NCBI RefSeq assembly: GCF_019734195.1
Contig: NZ_JAASHM010000005.1
Coordinates: 90,824-154,823 of the forward strand
DNA from: Clostridium sp. K13
GTDB lineage: Bacteria; Bacillota; Clostridia; Clostridiales; Clostridiaceae
DNA: 64,000 nucleotides
Direction: 5' to 3'
The notes under the pieces were generated by a model. That model was not told the DNA's origin. It was given only the letters and a program-made list of their open reading frames with translations, and made no database searches. A program made the translations under genes and the position numbers. Below, one piece after another: positions 37,469-46,084 of this stretch (the stretch's first letter is position 1; the number at the start of each line of letters is the position of its first letter).

Positions 37469-37484
37469 GTGAAAACGTTATAAT
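37469..37484 (+). promoter_or_regulatory. Probable CcpA cre site over the mglB -10 region
   Basis: TGAAAACGTTATAA at 37470-37483 fits the cre core TG-N-AA-N-CG and differs from the usual consensus only towards its 3' end. It overlaps TATAAT at 37479-37484. The -35 region is poor, which suggests activator dependence. A cre in a galactose transporter promoter makes biological sense. Confidence 0.55.
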
Positions 37485-37535
37485 TTAATTGTAAAAATTA
37501 AATAAATAAAACGGGAATATTTTGGAGGGGATAAA

Positions 37536-38639
37536 ATGATTAAACTAAAAAAATTATTACCAATGGTTGTTGTTGCAACTATGATTGCAGGTTCTATGAC
37601 TGGATGTGGTAATTCAGGAAGCGATACTAAAAGTGATTCAACGGATACAGGAAAAACTGAAGCTACTGATGAGTCAAAAGGTGAAGATACTAGTAACATA
37701 TTAATTGGATCAGCAATATATAAGTTTGATGATACATTTATGACAGGTGTTCGTACTGCAATGGAAAATCAAGCAGATGAAGAAGGAGTAAAAATTGAAT
37801 TAGTTGACTCCCAAAATAAACAACCAACACAAAATGAGCAAGTTGATACATTTATAACTAAGGGAGTTAATGCTTTAGCTATCAACCCAGTTGATAGAAC
37901 TGCAGCAGGCCCAATAATTGAAAAAGCAAAAGCTAAAAATTTACCAATAGTATTTTTAAATCGTGAGCCAGAAGAAGCTGATATGAATAGTTATGATAAG
38001 GTTTGGTATGTTGGAGCAAAGGCTGAACAATCAGGAACTCAATCAGGTGAGATTATTGTAGATTACTTTAAAGCAAATCCAGAAGCTGATAAAAATGGAG
38101 ATGGAGTTATTCAATATGTAATGTTACAAGGAGAACCAGGACATCAAGATGCTACATTACGTACAGAATATTCTATAAAGGCTATTGAAGATGGAGGATT
38201 TAAAGCTGAAAAGCTTGCTGCTGATACAGCAATGTGGGATAAGGCTAAAGCTACTGACCTTATGAAGGCATTTATAACTGGACAAGGTTTAGAAAAGATT
38301 GAAGCAGTTCTTTGTAATAATGATGATATGGCTTTAGGAGCAATTGAGGCATTAAAAGCTGAAGGATATAACAAAGGTGATGCTTCTAAATATATTCCTG
38401 TAGTTGGAGTTGACGCAACTGCACCTGCACTTCAAGCAATGAAAGATGGTTCTCTTTTAGGTACAGTATTAAATGATGCAGAAAATCAAGGAAAAGCAAC
38501 TGTTAACGTAGCTATAGCTGCAGCTCAAGGTAAGGAAATAAATAAGGATACAGTGGGATATGATGTAACTGATGGTAAATATATTTGGATTGACTACGTT
38601 AAGGTTACTCAAGATAACTATCAAGACTACTTAAAGTAG
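37536..38639 (+). CDS. mglB: Galactose/methyl-galactoside-type sugar-binding lipoprotein
   Basis: 367 residues. Lipoprotein signal with lipobox GSMTGC near residue 24, then a Gly/Ser/Asp/Thr-rich linker (to about residue 50), then a type I periplasmic-binding fold. It follows E. coli MglB closely: IGSAIYKFDDTFM, ALAINPVDRTAAGPIIEKA, the EF-hand-like Ca loop DKNGDGVIQ, LQGEPGHQDA, LCNNDDMALGAIEALK and GTVLNDAENQGKAT. The Ca loop, with D/N/D/Q ligands, is intact. It delivers galactose or a related sugar to MglAC. GGAGGGG precedes the ATG. It is separated from mglA by a repeat element. Confidence 0.92.
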   Translation: MIKLKKLLPMVVVATMIAGSMTGCGNSGSDTKSDSTDTGKTEATDESKGEDTSNILIGSAIYKFDDTFMTGVRTAMENQADEEGVKIELVDSQNKQPTQNEQVDTFITKGVNALAINPVDRTAAGPIIEKAKAKNLPIVFLNREPEEADMNSYDKVWYVGAKAEQSGTQSGEIIVDYFKANPEADKNGDGVIQYVMLQGEPGHQDATLRTEYSIKAIEDGGFKAEKLAADTAMWDKAKATDLMKAFITGQGLEKIEAVLCNNDDMALGAIEALKAEGYNKGDASKYIPVVGVDATAPALQAMKDGSLLGTVLNDAENQGKATVNVAIAAAQGKEINKDTVGYDVTDGKYIWIDYVKVTQDNYQDYLK

Positions 38640-38640
38640 T

Positions 38641-38779
38641 TAGGAGTTAAGAGTTAGAAGTTAGTAGTTAAAGAGTAAATTCAGCATAGCTGAATTTTAA
38701 AGATATATTACTATTAAGAAACTTTAAAAGGAGTTATATCTGAACTACTGACTACTAACTCAAAACTACAAACTATCCA
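38641..38779. repeat. Dispersed inverted-repeat element, copy D, between mglB and mglA
   Basis: Left arm (38641-38676) contains GAGTTAAGAGT, shared with copy A, and AGTTAGTAGT (38659-38668), shared with copies B and C. ACTACTAACT at 38751-38760 is the exact reverse complement of the latter. Central hairpin AAATTCAGC/GCTGAATTT (38677-38685 / 38689-38697) with loop ATA. It begins two bases after the mglB stop. Confidence 0.8.
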
Positions 38780-38793
38780 AAAGGGGTGTTTAA

Positions 38794-40293
38794 ATGGGAG
38801 AGTATATATTAGAAATGAATAATATAACTAAAGTTTTTCCAGGGGTAAAGGCTTTAGATAATGTAACTTTAAAAGTAAGAAAAGGTACTGTTCATGCATT
38901 AATGGGTGAAAATGGGGCAGGAAAATCAACGTTGATGAAATGTCTTTTTGGCGTTTATGAAGAAGATGGTGGAGAAATAATATTAGATGGAAGAAAAGAA
39001 ATTATTACTTCATCTAAGCAAGCATTAGATTTAGGAATATCAATGATACATCAGGAATTACATCCCATAAGATTTAGGCCAGTAATGGAAAATATATGGC
39101 TTGGAAGGTTTCCAATGAGAGGAATTGCTGTAGATAAGAAGGCTATGATAAGAAAGACAGAAGAATTATTTAAGGAAGTTGGATTAGATATTAATCCAGA
39201 AATATTAGCAGGTAATTTATCAGCATCAACGTTACAATTAGTTGAAATTGCAAAAGCTGTTAGCTACAATTCAAAAATAATTATTATGGACGAGCCTACA
39301 TCTTCATTAACAATAAATGAAACTGAACATTTATTTAGAATAATAAATCAATTAAGAGCTAAAGGATGTGCAATTATTTATATCTCCCACAAGATGGAGG
39401 AAATTTTAAAAATATCTGATGAAGTTACTATTATGAGAGATGGTCAATATGTAGGTACTTGGCATTCTAAGGAACTTACAACAGATCTTATTATAAACCG
39501 TATGGTTGGTCGTGATATGACTAATAGATTTCCAGAGAAAGATTATAAAGTGCAAAATGAAGTAGTACTTAAGGTTGATAATTTATGTTCTAGTGATGCT
39601 AGATCATTTAAAAATGTAAATTTTGAGCTACATAAAGGGGAAATATTAGGAATAGGTGGACTTGTAGGAGCTCAAAGGACTGAACTTGTAGAAGCTATAT
39701 TTGGGTTGAGAAAAATAGAATCTGGAACCATCCATAAAGATGGAAAGGAAATTATTATAAATAATGTTAAAGATGCAAAAAAGCAAGGATTTGCACTGTT
39801 AACGGAAGAAAGAAGAGCTACAGGAATATTTGGAATACTTTCTGTTTTAGATAATACTGTTATTGCTAATCAGAAGCAATATTCTAAGTGTGGAGTATTA
39901 AGAGAAAATGCAAGGTATAAAGCTGCAAAGGAATCAAATGAAAATTTAAAGACTAAAACACCTACATTAAATGAAGATATGCAAAATCTTTCAGGAGGTA
40001 ATCAACAAAAGGTTTTAATAGCGAGATGGCTTTTAACAAATCCAGATATATTAATATTAGATGAACCTACTAGAGGAATCGATGTAGGTGCTAAGTATGA
40101 AATTTATTCAATTATGATAGAACTTGCAAAAAAGGGCAAATCAATTATTATGATTTCATCTGAAATGCCAGAGCTTTTAGGAATATCGGATAGAATAATG
40201 GTAATGTGCGAAGGAAGAGTTACAGGGATATTAAATAAAGATGAAGCAGATGAAGTAAAAATAATGAATTATTCAACTAAGTTTATTAAGTAA
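38794..40293 (+). CDS. mglA: Sugar ABC transporter ATP-binding protein, two ATPase domains
   Basis: 499 residues: two fused ATPase domains as in MglA/RbsA/XylG. Domain 1 has Walker A GENGAGKST (about 37-45), signature LSASTLQLVEIAKA and Walker B IIIMDEPTSSL. Domain 2 (from about 258) has a degenerate Walker A (GLVGAQRTE), signature LSGGNQQKVLIARWL and Walker B ILILDEPTRGIDVGAK. The degenerate site in the second half is normal for this family. AAAGGGGTG lies before the ATG. It drives sugar uptake through MglC, and is 18 bases upstream of mglC. Confidence 0.92.
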   Translation: MGEYILEMNNITKVFPGVKALDNVTLKVRKGTVHALMGENGAGKSTLMKCLFGVYEEDGGEIILDGRKEIITSSKQALDLGISMIHQELHPIRFRPVMENIWLGRFPMRGIAVDKKAMIRKTEELFKEVGLDINPEILAGNLSASTLQLVEIAKAVSYNSKIIIMDEPTSSLTINETEHLFRIINQLRAKGCAIIYISHKMEEILKISDEVTIMRDGQYVGTWHSKELTTDLIINRMVGRDMTNRFPEKDYKVQNEVVLKVDNLCSSDARSFKNVNFELHKGEILGIGGLVGAQRTELVEAIFGLRKIESGTIHKDGKEIIINNVKDAKKQGFALLTEERRATGIFGILSVLDNTVIANQKQYSKCGVLRENARYKAAKESNENLKTKTPTLNEDMQNLSGGNQQKVLIARWLLTNPDILILDEPTRGIDVGAKYEIYSIMIELAKKGKSIIMISSEMPELLGISDRIMVMCEGRVTGILNKDEADEVKIMNYSTKFIK

Positions 40294-40311
40294 TGAAAGA
40301 GGGGGATATAT

Positions 40312-41538
40312 ATGGGAAATGCAAAAATTATTTCTAATAAGAAGTATTCAGAAATGTTTTTGATTATGGGAGCTATTATTTTAGCTTTAGGAATAATATT
40401 AAAATTTGTTTTAGATAGAGCTGTTTTTTATGATTTGCCTATTTATATAATGCTTATAGGAGCAGGATTATTAATATATGGAGCAAGAAGGTTTTTTGAT
40501 AAAAAGAATAGCAATATGGAAGTTGAAATTTCTACTAAAACAGCTAAGAATTTTTTAACTAACAATGCTATTATAATAGCGCTTTTAGCATTAGTAGTTG
40601 TTATTATGATAATACAACCAAGATTTATGCAATATCAAGTTGCTTTGGACATATTAACCCAATCATCAACTAGGATGATAATTGCCTTGGGAATATGCTT
40701 TACATTGTTAATTGCAGGTACAGATCTTTCCGCTGGACGTATGGTTGGACTTGCAGCTGTAATATCAACTTCAATGTTACAAACAGCAGATTATGCAAAT
40801 AGATTTTTTCCAGATTTACCTCAATTAGCTGTTATTATTCCAATAGTTGCAGCAATAGTTGCTTGTATGATTTTTGGATGTATAAATGGTTTTTTAGTTG
40901 CGAAATATGATATGCATCCTTTTATAGCAACATTAGCAGTTCAAGTAATAGTATATGGGGTTTGTTCATTGTATTTTGATATGGCACCAAATAGATCACA
41001 GCCAATAGGTGGAGTAAGACCAGATTTTATATTCTGGGGACAACATAAGTTATTCCAGATTGGAGATTTTCCAGGTATATCAATATTAGTACCAATAGCT
41101 TTAGCTTTTGTTATATTAGTTTGGTTCATATTAAATAAAACTGTATTTGGTAAGAATGTTTATGCTATTGGAGGAAATAGGGAAGCTGCAATAGTATCAG
41201 GTGTAAATGTATTTGCAACAATAATGGGAATATTTATTTTTGCATCATTTTTATACGGTGTAGGTGGTATTCTAGAAGCCGCAAGAACGGCAGGTGCTAC
41301 TAATAACTACGGAAATGGATATGAACTAGACGCCATAGCAGCCTGTGTTGTTGGAGGGGTTTCTCTTAATGGTGGTGTAGGTAAAGTTGGAGGAATTGTA
41401 AGCGGTGTTTTAATATTTACTGTTATACAATACGGATTACAATTTATAGCTGTTAGCCCTATGTGGCAACAAGTTATAAAGGGAGTAATTATTGCTGTAG
41501 CGGTTGCAATTGACCTTTCTAAATATAGAAGAAAATAG
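40312..41538 (+). CDS. mglC: Sugar ABC transporter permease
   Basis: 408 residues with about ten membrane spans. It matches the MglC/RbsC permease family: GTDLSAGRMVGLAAVISTSM, NGFLVAKYDMHPFIATLAVQVIVYG, and YAIGGNREAAIVSGVNV followed by AGATNNYGNGYELDAIAACVVGGVSLNGGVGKVGG. The N-terminus is about 70 residues longer than E. coli MglC, adding two spans and a charged loop (about 50-75). GAGGGGG before the ATG. Ends the mgl operon with a terminator. Confidence 0.9.
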   Translation: MGNAKIISNKKYSEMFLIMGAIILALGIILKFVLDRAVFYDLPIYIMLIGAGLLIYGARRFFDKKNSNMEVEISTKTAKNFLTNNAIIIALLALVVVIMIIQPRFMQYQVALDILTQSSTRMIIALGICFTLLIAGTDLSAGRMVGLAAVISTSMLQTADYANRFFPDLPQLAVIIPIVAAIVACMIFGCINGFLVAKYDMHPFIATLAVQVIVYGVCSLYFDMAPNRSQPIGGVRPDFIFWGQHKLFQIGDFPGISILVPIALAFVILVWFILNKTVFGKNVYAIGGNREAAIVSGVNVFATIMGIFIFASFLYGVGGILEAARTAGATNNYGNGYELDAIAACVVGGVSLNGGVGKVGGIVSGVLIFTVIQYGLQFIAVSPMWQQVIKGVIIAVAVAIDLSKYRRK

Positions 41539-41551
41539 TTAATAAAGTTTA

Positions 41552-41582
41552 AAGCAGTCATCTTAGGGTGGCTGTTTTTTTT
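41552..41582 (+). terminator. Rho-independent terminator of the mgl operon
   Basis: AGCAGTCATC / GGTGGCTGTT (arms from 41553 and 41567) with two wobbles, then a run of eight T's. Confidence 0.85.
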
Positions 41583-41613
41583 GATATAGATAAAAAAGAA
41601 ATATTTACTTATT

Positions 41614-41642
41614 TTTACAAAAGGTAAATAAAATGATATAAT
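41614..41642 (+). promoter_or_regulatory. Promoter of the sugar-sensing operon
   Basis: TTTACA (41614-41619), 17-base spacer, TATAAT (41637-41642), extended by TGA before the -10. It is the best promoter match in the window. Confidence 0.65.
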
Positions 41643-41685
41643 TAGTAAAGGATTACAACAAGGGTGATAGAGGGTGATGTAATAT

Positions 41686-43284
41686 ATGGAATTATATAAA
41701 ATTCTTATTGTTGATGATGAAGAAGAAATCAGACTTGGAGTTATAAAAAAAATAAATTGGGAATACTACGGATTTAAAGTTATAGGTGATGCATCTAATG
41801 GAATAGAAGCTTGGGAAAAAGCTAATAATTTAAAGCCGGATATAGTGATGACAGATATTAGAATGCCTTTTATGGATGGATTAGAATTAGGTGCAAAAAT
41901 ACAAGAAGTTATGCCATCTACAAAAATAATAATTTTTTCAGGGTGTGATGATTTTGAATATGCTCAAAAAGCAATAAGTATAAATGTGTCTGAATATGTT
42001 TTAAAGCCTATTAACTCTGAAAATTTAATAGAAATATTGAAAAAGTTAAAATGTAAATTAGATGAAGAATATGATGAAAAGAGAAATATTGAAGTATTAC
42101 AAAAATACTATGCTGAAAGTATACCTGTAATGAGGGAACAGTTTTTAATAGCAGCTATTGAAGGAAAAATAGATAATGTTAATTTAAATGAAGAATTAGA
42201 TAGATTAAAAATAAATTTTAAATTCAAATATTTTACTGTAGGAGTTATTAATTTAGATATTAATAATCATAATTCAATATTTAAGGAAAATGATAAATTA
42301 TTGCCTATATCTGCTCAAAAAATATTGAAGGATATAATGAAGAATATAGGTGAATTTATAAGCTTTTTATATTTAGATAATGTAATAATAATTGGAAATT
42401 TAAAAGAAAAAGAAGAGTTAAATTATTTTATTAATGGACTTAATGAAGTTTGTAGAAGTTTTAAAAAAATTATATCTGGAAGTATGGTAATTGGATTGGG
42501 TAGAATTTGTGAGAATTTTAGTAAAGTAAATTTATCATATAAAGATGCAAAAAATGCTTTAGAATATAAGGTTATATTGGGAAGAGAAAAAGTAATTTAT
42601 ATAAAGGATGTAGAGCCGGATATATCTAAAAGCCTTGATTTTAATGAAAATTTAGAAAGAAAATTTGTAGATGCAATAAAAGTTGGGACTAGTAGTGATA
42701 TTGATAATGTTTTAGAAGAGCTATTTAGTATAAAAAGTATGGAGTTATTACCTATAAATGAATTTAAAATATATGGAATAGAAATCTTAACATCATTAAT
42801 TAAAACAATAAAATCTTATGATTTAAATATATCAGACATAATGGGAGAAGATTTCAATGATTATTTATATTTAAATAATTTAAGTTCTATTTTGGAAATA
42901 AAGGAATGGTTTAAAGAAAGAGCTAACAAGGCTAATGAAGCAATAAAAAATGAGAGAATTAACTCATCTAAGATACTTGTAGATAAAGCTAAAAAATATA
43001 TAAAGGAAAATTATAATGATTATGAACTTTCCGTAGATAAAATGTGTTTAGTTTTACACTTGAGTCCCGCATATTTTTCTACAATATTTAAGAAAGAAAC
43101 AGGAGTAAGCTTCATTAATTATTTAACTGATATTAGACTAGAAGAGGCAATAAGGCTTTTAAATACAACAGATAATAAAACAAGTGTCATAGGACATAAT
43201 GTTGGATATTTAGAGCCAAATTATTTTAGCTATGTTTTTAAGAAAAAGTTTGGAATATCGCCTACAAGATACAGAAAGAGATAA
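41686..43284 (+). CDS. YesN-type response regulator (receiver plus AraC HTH)
   Basis: 532 residues. The receiver domain (about 1-122) has Asp57 in PDIVMTDIRMPFMDG and Lys in YVLKPIN; a long middle domain (about 130-420) of unknown fold follows; the C-terminal AraC-type double HTH (about 430-530) contains LVLHLSPAYFSTIFKKETGVSF and NYFSYVFKKKFGISPTRYRK. GAGGGTGAT is the ribosome site. First gene of a four-gene operon with the kinase and two sugar-binding proteins. The likely target is the mgl promoter just upstream (inference). Confidence 0.92.
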   Translation: MELYKILIVDDEEEIRLGVIKKINWEYYGFKVIGDASNGIEAWEKANNLKPDIVMTDIRMPFMDGLELGAKIQEVMPSTKIIIFSGCDDFEYAQKAISINVSEYVLKPINSENLIEILKKLKCKLDEEYDEKRNIEVLQKYYAESIPVMREQFLIAAIEGKIDNVNLNEELDRLKINFKFKYFTVGVINLDINNHNSIFKENDKLLPISAQKILKDIMKNIGEFISFLYLDNVIIIGNLKEKEELNYFINGLNEVCRSFKKIISGSMVIGLGRICENFSKVNLSYKDAKNALEYKVILGREKVIYIKDVEPDISKSLDFNENLERKFVDAIKVGTSSDIDNVLEELFSIKSMELLPINEFKIYGIEILTSLIKTIKSYDLNISDIMGEDFNDYLYLNNLSSILEIKEWFKERANKANEAIKNERINSSKILVDKAKKYIKENYNDYELSVDKMCLVLHLSPAYFSTIFKKETGVSFINYLTDIRLEEAIRLLNTTDNKTSVIGHNVGYLEPNYFSYVFKKKFGISPTRYRKR

Positions 43285-43289
43285 CTATT

Positions 43290-45110
43290 ATGTTTAAAAA
43301 GTTTAAATTAAAAATAGATAAATTTAAAAAGTGGTATAAGCTCAATAGTATAAAGAAGGTGATTTCAACATCATTTACAGCTATAGCTGCAATAGGAATA
43401 CTTACATTAGGTATAATCTTATATTTAAGGTATGTTGAATCTACGGAGAAAATCATTTCAAAAAATAATATTTTATTTATAGATCAGGTAAATCAAAATT
43501 TAGATAATTACTTACGTAATATGATGAAAATATCTAATGCTGTATATTATCAAGTAATAAAAAAGACTAATTTTTCTACTGATGATATAAGTGAAGAATT
43601 AAACTTGTTATATGAAGCCAATAAAGATTCATTAGTTAGTATAGGAATATTTTCAGAATATGGACAAGTTATAGCAGCCCAACCATTAACTCAAGTAAAG
43701 AATTATGTTGATCCTAGACAGAGTGATTGGTTTATAAAAGCAAAAGGAAAAAGTGAAAATTTACATTTTTCTACGCCTCATGTTCAAAATTTATTTATAG
43801 ATCCGGATTATAAATACAGATGGGTAGTTTCATTAAGTAGAGCAGTTGATATAACTAATAATGGAAAGATAAGCTCTGGGGTATTGTTAGTTGATATGAA
43901 TTTTACTGGAATAGAGCAACTTTTTAAAAATGTTTCTATGGATAACTCTTCTTATATTTATCTTATAGATGGAGAAGGAGAAATAATATATCACCCAAGA
44001 CAACAATTAATTTATGCAAACTTAATTGATGAAAATAATATTATGGCTTCAGATTATGAAGATGGAAATCATAAAGAAAAGTTTCAAGGTAATAGTAGAT
44101 TAATTACTGTTAAGACAGTTGGTTATACGGGATGGAAAATAGTATGCGTAACCCCAATGAATGAGGTTATATACAACTATAGTGAAATGGGGATATTTTC
44201 AATATTTATAATGTTATTATTTATTACAATAATTGCATTTTCGAATTTTTTTGTATCAACTAGAATAACAAATCCAATAACTGAACTTGAAAAAAGTGTT
44301 AAGAGGCTTGAAAATGGAGAAAGTGACATAGAAATATTAGTAGATGGGTCTTATGAAGTAAGACATTTAGCAAAGGCAATAAAATCAATGGTAAATCAAA
44401 TGCATTTGCTTATGGATAATATAGTTAAGGAGCAAGAAGCTAAAAGAAAAAGTGAGTTAAATGCACTTCAAGCTCAAATAAATCCTCATTTTTTATATAA
44501 CACTTTAGATTCTATAATATGGATGGTAGAAAATGAGAATTATGATGGAGCCATAAAAATGGTAACTGCTTTAGCAAAGTTATTTAGGATAAGTTTGAGT
44601 AAAGGAAAAAACATAATATCATTAAATGATGAGATTGAGCATGTAAGAAATTATTTAACTATTCAAAGTATACGTTATAAAAATAAGTTTGAATATTTTA
44701 TTGAGTGTGATGAAAATACATTAAATCTTTGTAGTTTAAAATTAGTAATACAGCCTTTAGTGGAAAATGCTATAAAACATGGTATGGAATTTATGGATGG
44801 GGAAGGAGAGATTACAATTAAAACATATATAAATCAAAATGATTTATATATAGATGTAATTGATAATGGATTTGGAATGACTCAGGAAAATGCTGAAGCA
44901 ATTTTAAGTGGAAATGTTAAGTTAAATAGTAAGGGATCTGGAATAGGATTAAAAAATGTTAATGAAAGAATAAAAATTTGTTTTGGAAATAGCTATGGGT
45001 TAAGTATATTTAGTGAATTAGATGAAGGAACAACTGTTAGAATTCATATGCCATTTATACTAGTTGAGGATTATTTTAATAATGGAGATAATAAATATGA
45101 AAAAAAGTAA
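43290..45110 (+). CDS. YesM-type sensor histidine kinase with outer dCache-like domain
   Basis: 606 residues. A membrane span at about 27-47 and another near 300-322 enclose an outer sensor domain of roughly 250 residues resembling dCache. HAMP comes next (TNPITELEKSVKRLENGESD), then the His_kinase domain with His400 in QAQINPHFLYNTLDSI, and an ATPase domain with PLVENAIKHG and DNGFGM. It belongs to the LytS/YesM group, which signals to YesN-type regulators. The start is five bases after the regulator's stop with only a weak ribosome site, so translation is probably coupled. Its gene overlaps the next one by 14 bases. Confidence 0.92.
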   Translation: MFKKFKLKIDKFKKWYKLNSIKKVISTSFTAIAAIGILTLGIILYLRYVESTEKIISKNNILFIDQVNQNLDNYLRNMMKISNAVYYQVIKKTNFSTDDISEELNLLYEANKDSLVSIGIFSEYGQVIAAQPLTQVKNYVDPRQSDWFIKAKGKSENLHFSTPHVQNLFIDPDYKYRWVVSLSRAVDITNNGKISSGVLLVDMNFTGIEQLFKNVSMDNSSYIYLIDGEGEIIYHPRQQLIYANLIDENNIMASDYEDGNHKEKFQGNSRLITVKTVGYTGWKIVCVTPMNEVIYNYSEMGIFSIFIMLLFITIIAFSNFFVSTRITNPITELEKSVKRLENGESDIEILVDGSYEVRHLAKAIKSMVNQMHLLMDNIVKEQEAKRKSELNALQAQINPHFLYNTLDSIIWMVENENYDGAIKMVTALAKLFRISLSKGKNIISLNDEIEHVRNYLTIQSIRYKNKFEYFIECDENTLNLCSLKLVIQPLVENAIKHGMEFMDGEGEITIKTYINQNDLYIDVIDNGFGMTQENAEAILSGNVKLNSKGSGIGLKNVNERIKICFGNSYGLSIFSELDEGTTVRIHMPFILVEDYFNNGDNKYEKK

Positions 45111-46065
45111 AAAAATAAATTTAATTGTGTTAATTATATTACTTATTATGTCCTTTATATTACTTTTTTGTGATTTATTATTTAGAGATAAAAATAAAAA
45201 CTATCAAATTTCGGTTATAGCATCTGGTAAAAGCAATGAAAGTTTCATGATATTAAAGGAAGGAGCTGAGCAAGCTGCATTAGAAATGAATGCTAATATA
45301 AGATTTTTATTTTTGTCTAAGGATAATAATGAAAAAGAACAAATAGAGCTTATTAAGAGGGAGTGTGACAATGAAGTAGATGCACTATTAATAAGTCCAA
45401 TAGAAACTGAAGGTGTAGCAGAGGCAATTGAATATGCAAAGAAAAAAATGCCAGTTATAATAATTCAATCATCAATGAATATAAAAAGCAGCATTAATAG
45501 AGTAATGTGTGATGAATATAATTTAGGACAGGCTTTAGCTAAAGAGGCATTAAATAATATAAATAAAAATAAAAATATAATGATTATTAACAGTAATGAT
45601 CATAGTACAAGCTGTTATGAAAGATATAATGGTATTTTAAAGGTATTAGATGAAAGTAATAGTGAGTATTATATATCTAACGTAGAAAATTATATAGATT
45701 ACACAGTTTTAAATAATGTAATAGAGTCTAGTAATATAGGTGTAATAATATGTGTAGATAGAGAGGTTACTGAAAATATAGCTGAACTAAAGAAGAAAAG
45801 TGTAACCGAAGGTAACAATAATAATGTATTGATTCTTGGTGTTGGAAATACAAATAAAATAATTTCATTATTAGAAGAAAAAATAATAAATGCTACAGCA
45901 GTTCAAAATGAATTTAATATTGGATATATAGCTGTAAAAAATGCAATTGAAGTTAATGATGGAGAAAAGGCTGAAAAATTAAAATTAATAAAATCTACTG
46001 TAATAGAAAGTGATGATATGTACTCGCCTAAAAATGAAAGAATTTTATTTCAATTTGTTAGATAA
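45097..46065 (+). CDS. Membrane-anchored sugar-binding (RbsB/MglB-fold) protein
   Basis: 322 residues; start at 45097 with GGAG nine bases upstream, inside the end of the kinase gene. An N-terminal basic stretch and one long membrane span (about 10-30) without lipobox or obvious signal-peptidase site indicate an uncleaved anchor. The outer domain has a type I sugar-binding fold (VIASGKSNESFMILKEGAEQAA; DALLISPIETEGVAEAIEYAKKKMPVIII). It is the kind of anchored binding protein that, in systems such as XylFII-LytS, presents sugar to the kinase. It shows no transporter partner of its own. Ligand unknown. Confidence 0.88.
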   Translation: MKKSKKINLIVLIILLIMSFILLFCDLLFRDKNKNYQISVIASGKSNESFMILKEGAEQAALEMNANIRFLFLSKDNNEKEQIELIKRECDNEVDALLISPIETEGVAEAIEYAKKKMPVIIIQSSMNIKSSINRVMCDEYNLGQALAKEALNNINKNKNIMIINSNDHSTSCYERYNGILKVLDESNSEYYISNVENYIDYTVLNNVIESSNIGVIICVDREVTENIAELKKKSVTEGNNNNVLILGVGNTNKIISLLEEKIINATAVQNEFNIGYIAVKNAIEVNDGEKAEKLKLIKSTVIESDDMYSPKNERILFQFVR

Positions 46066-46084
46066 AGGAGGAATAAAATTTATT

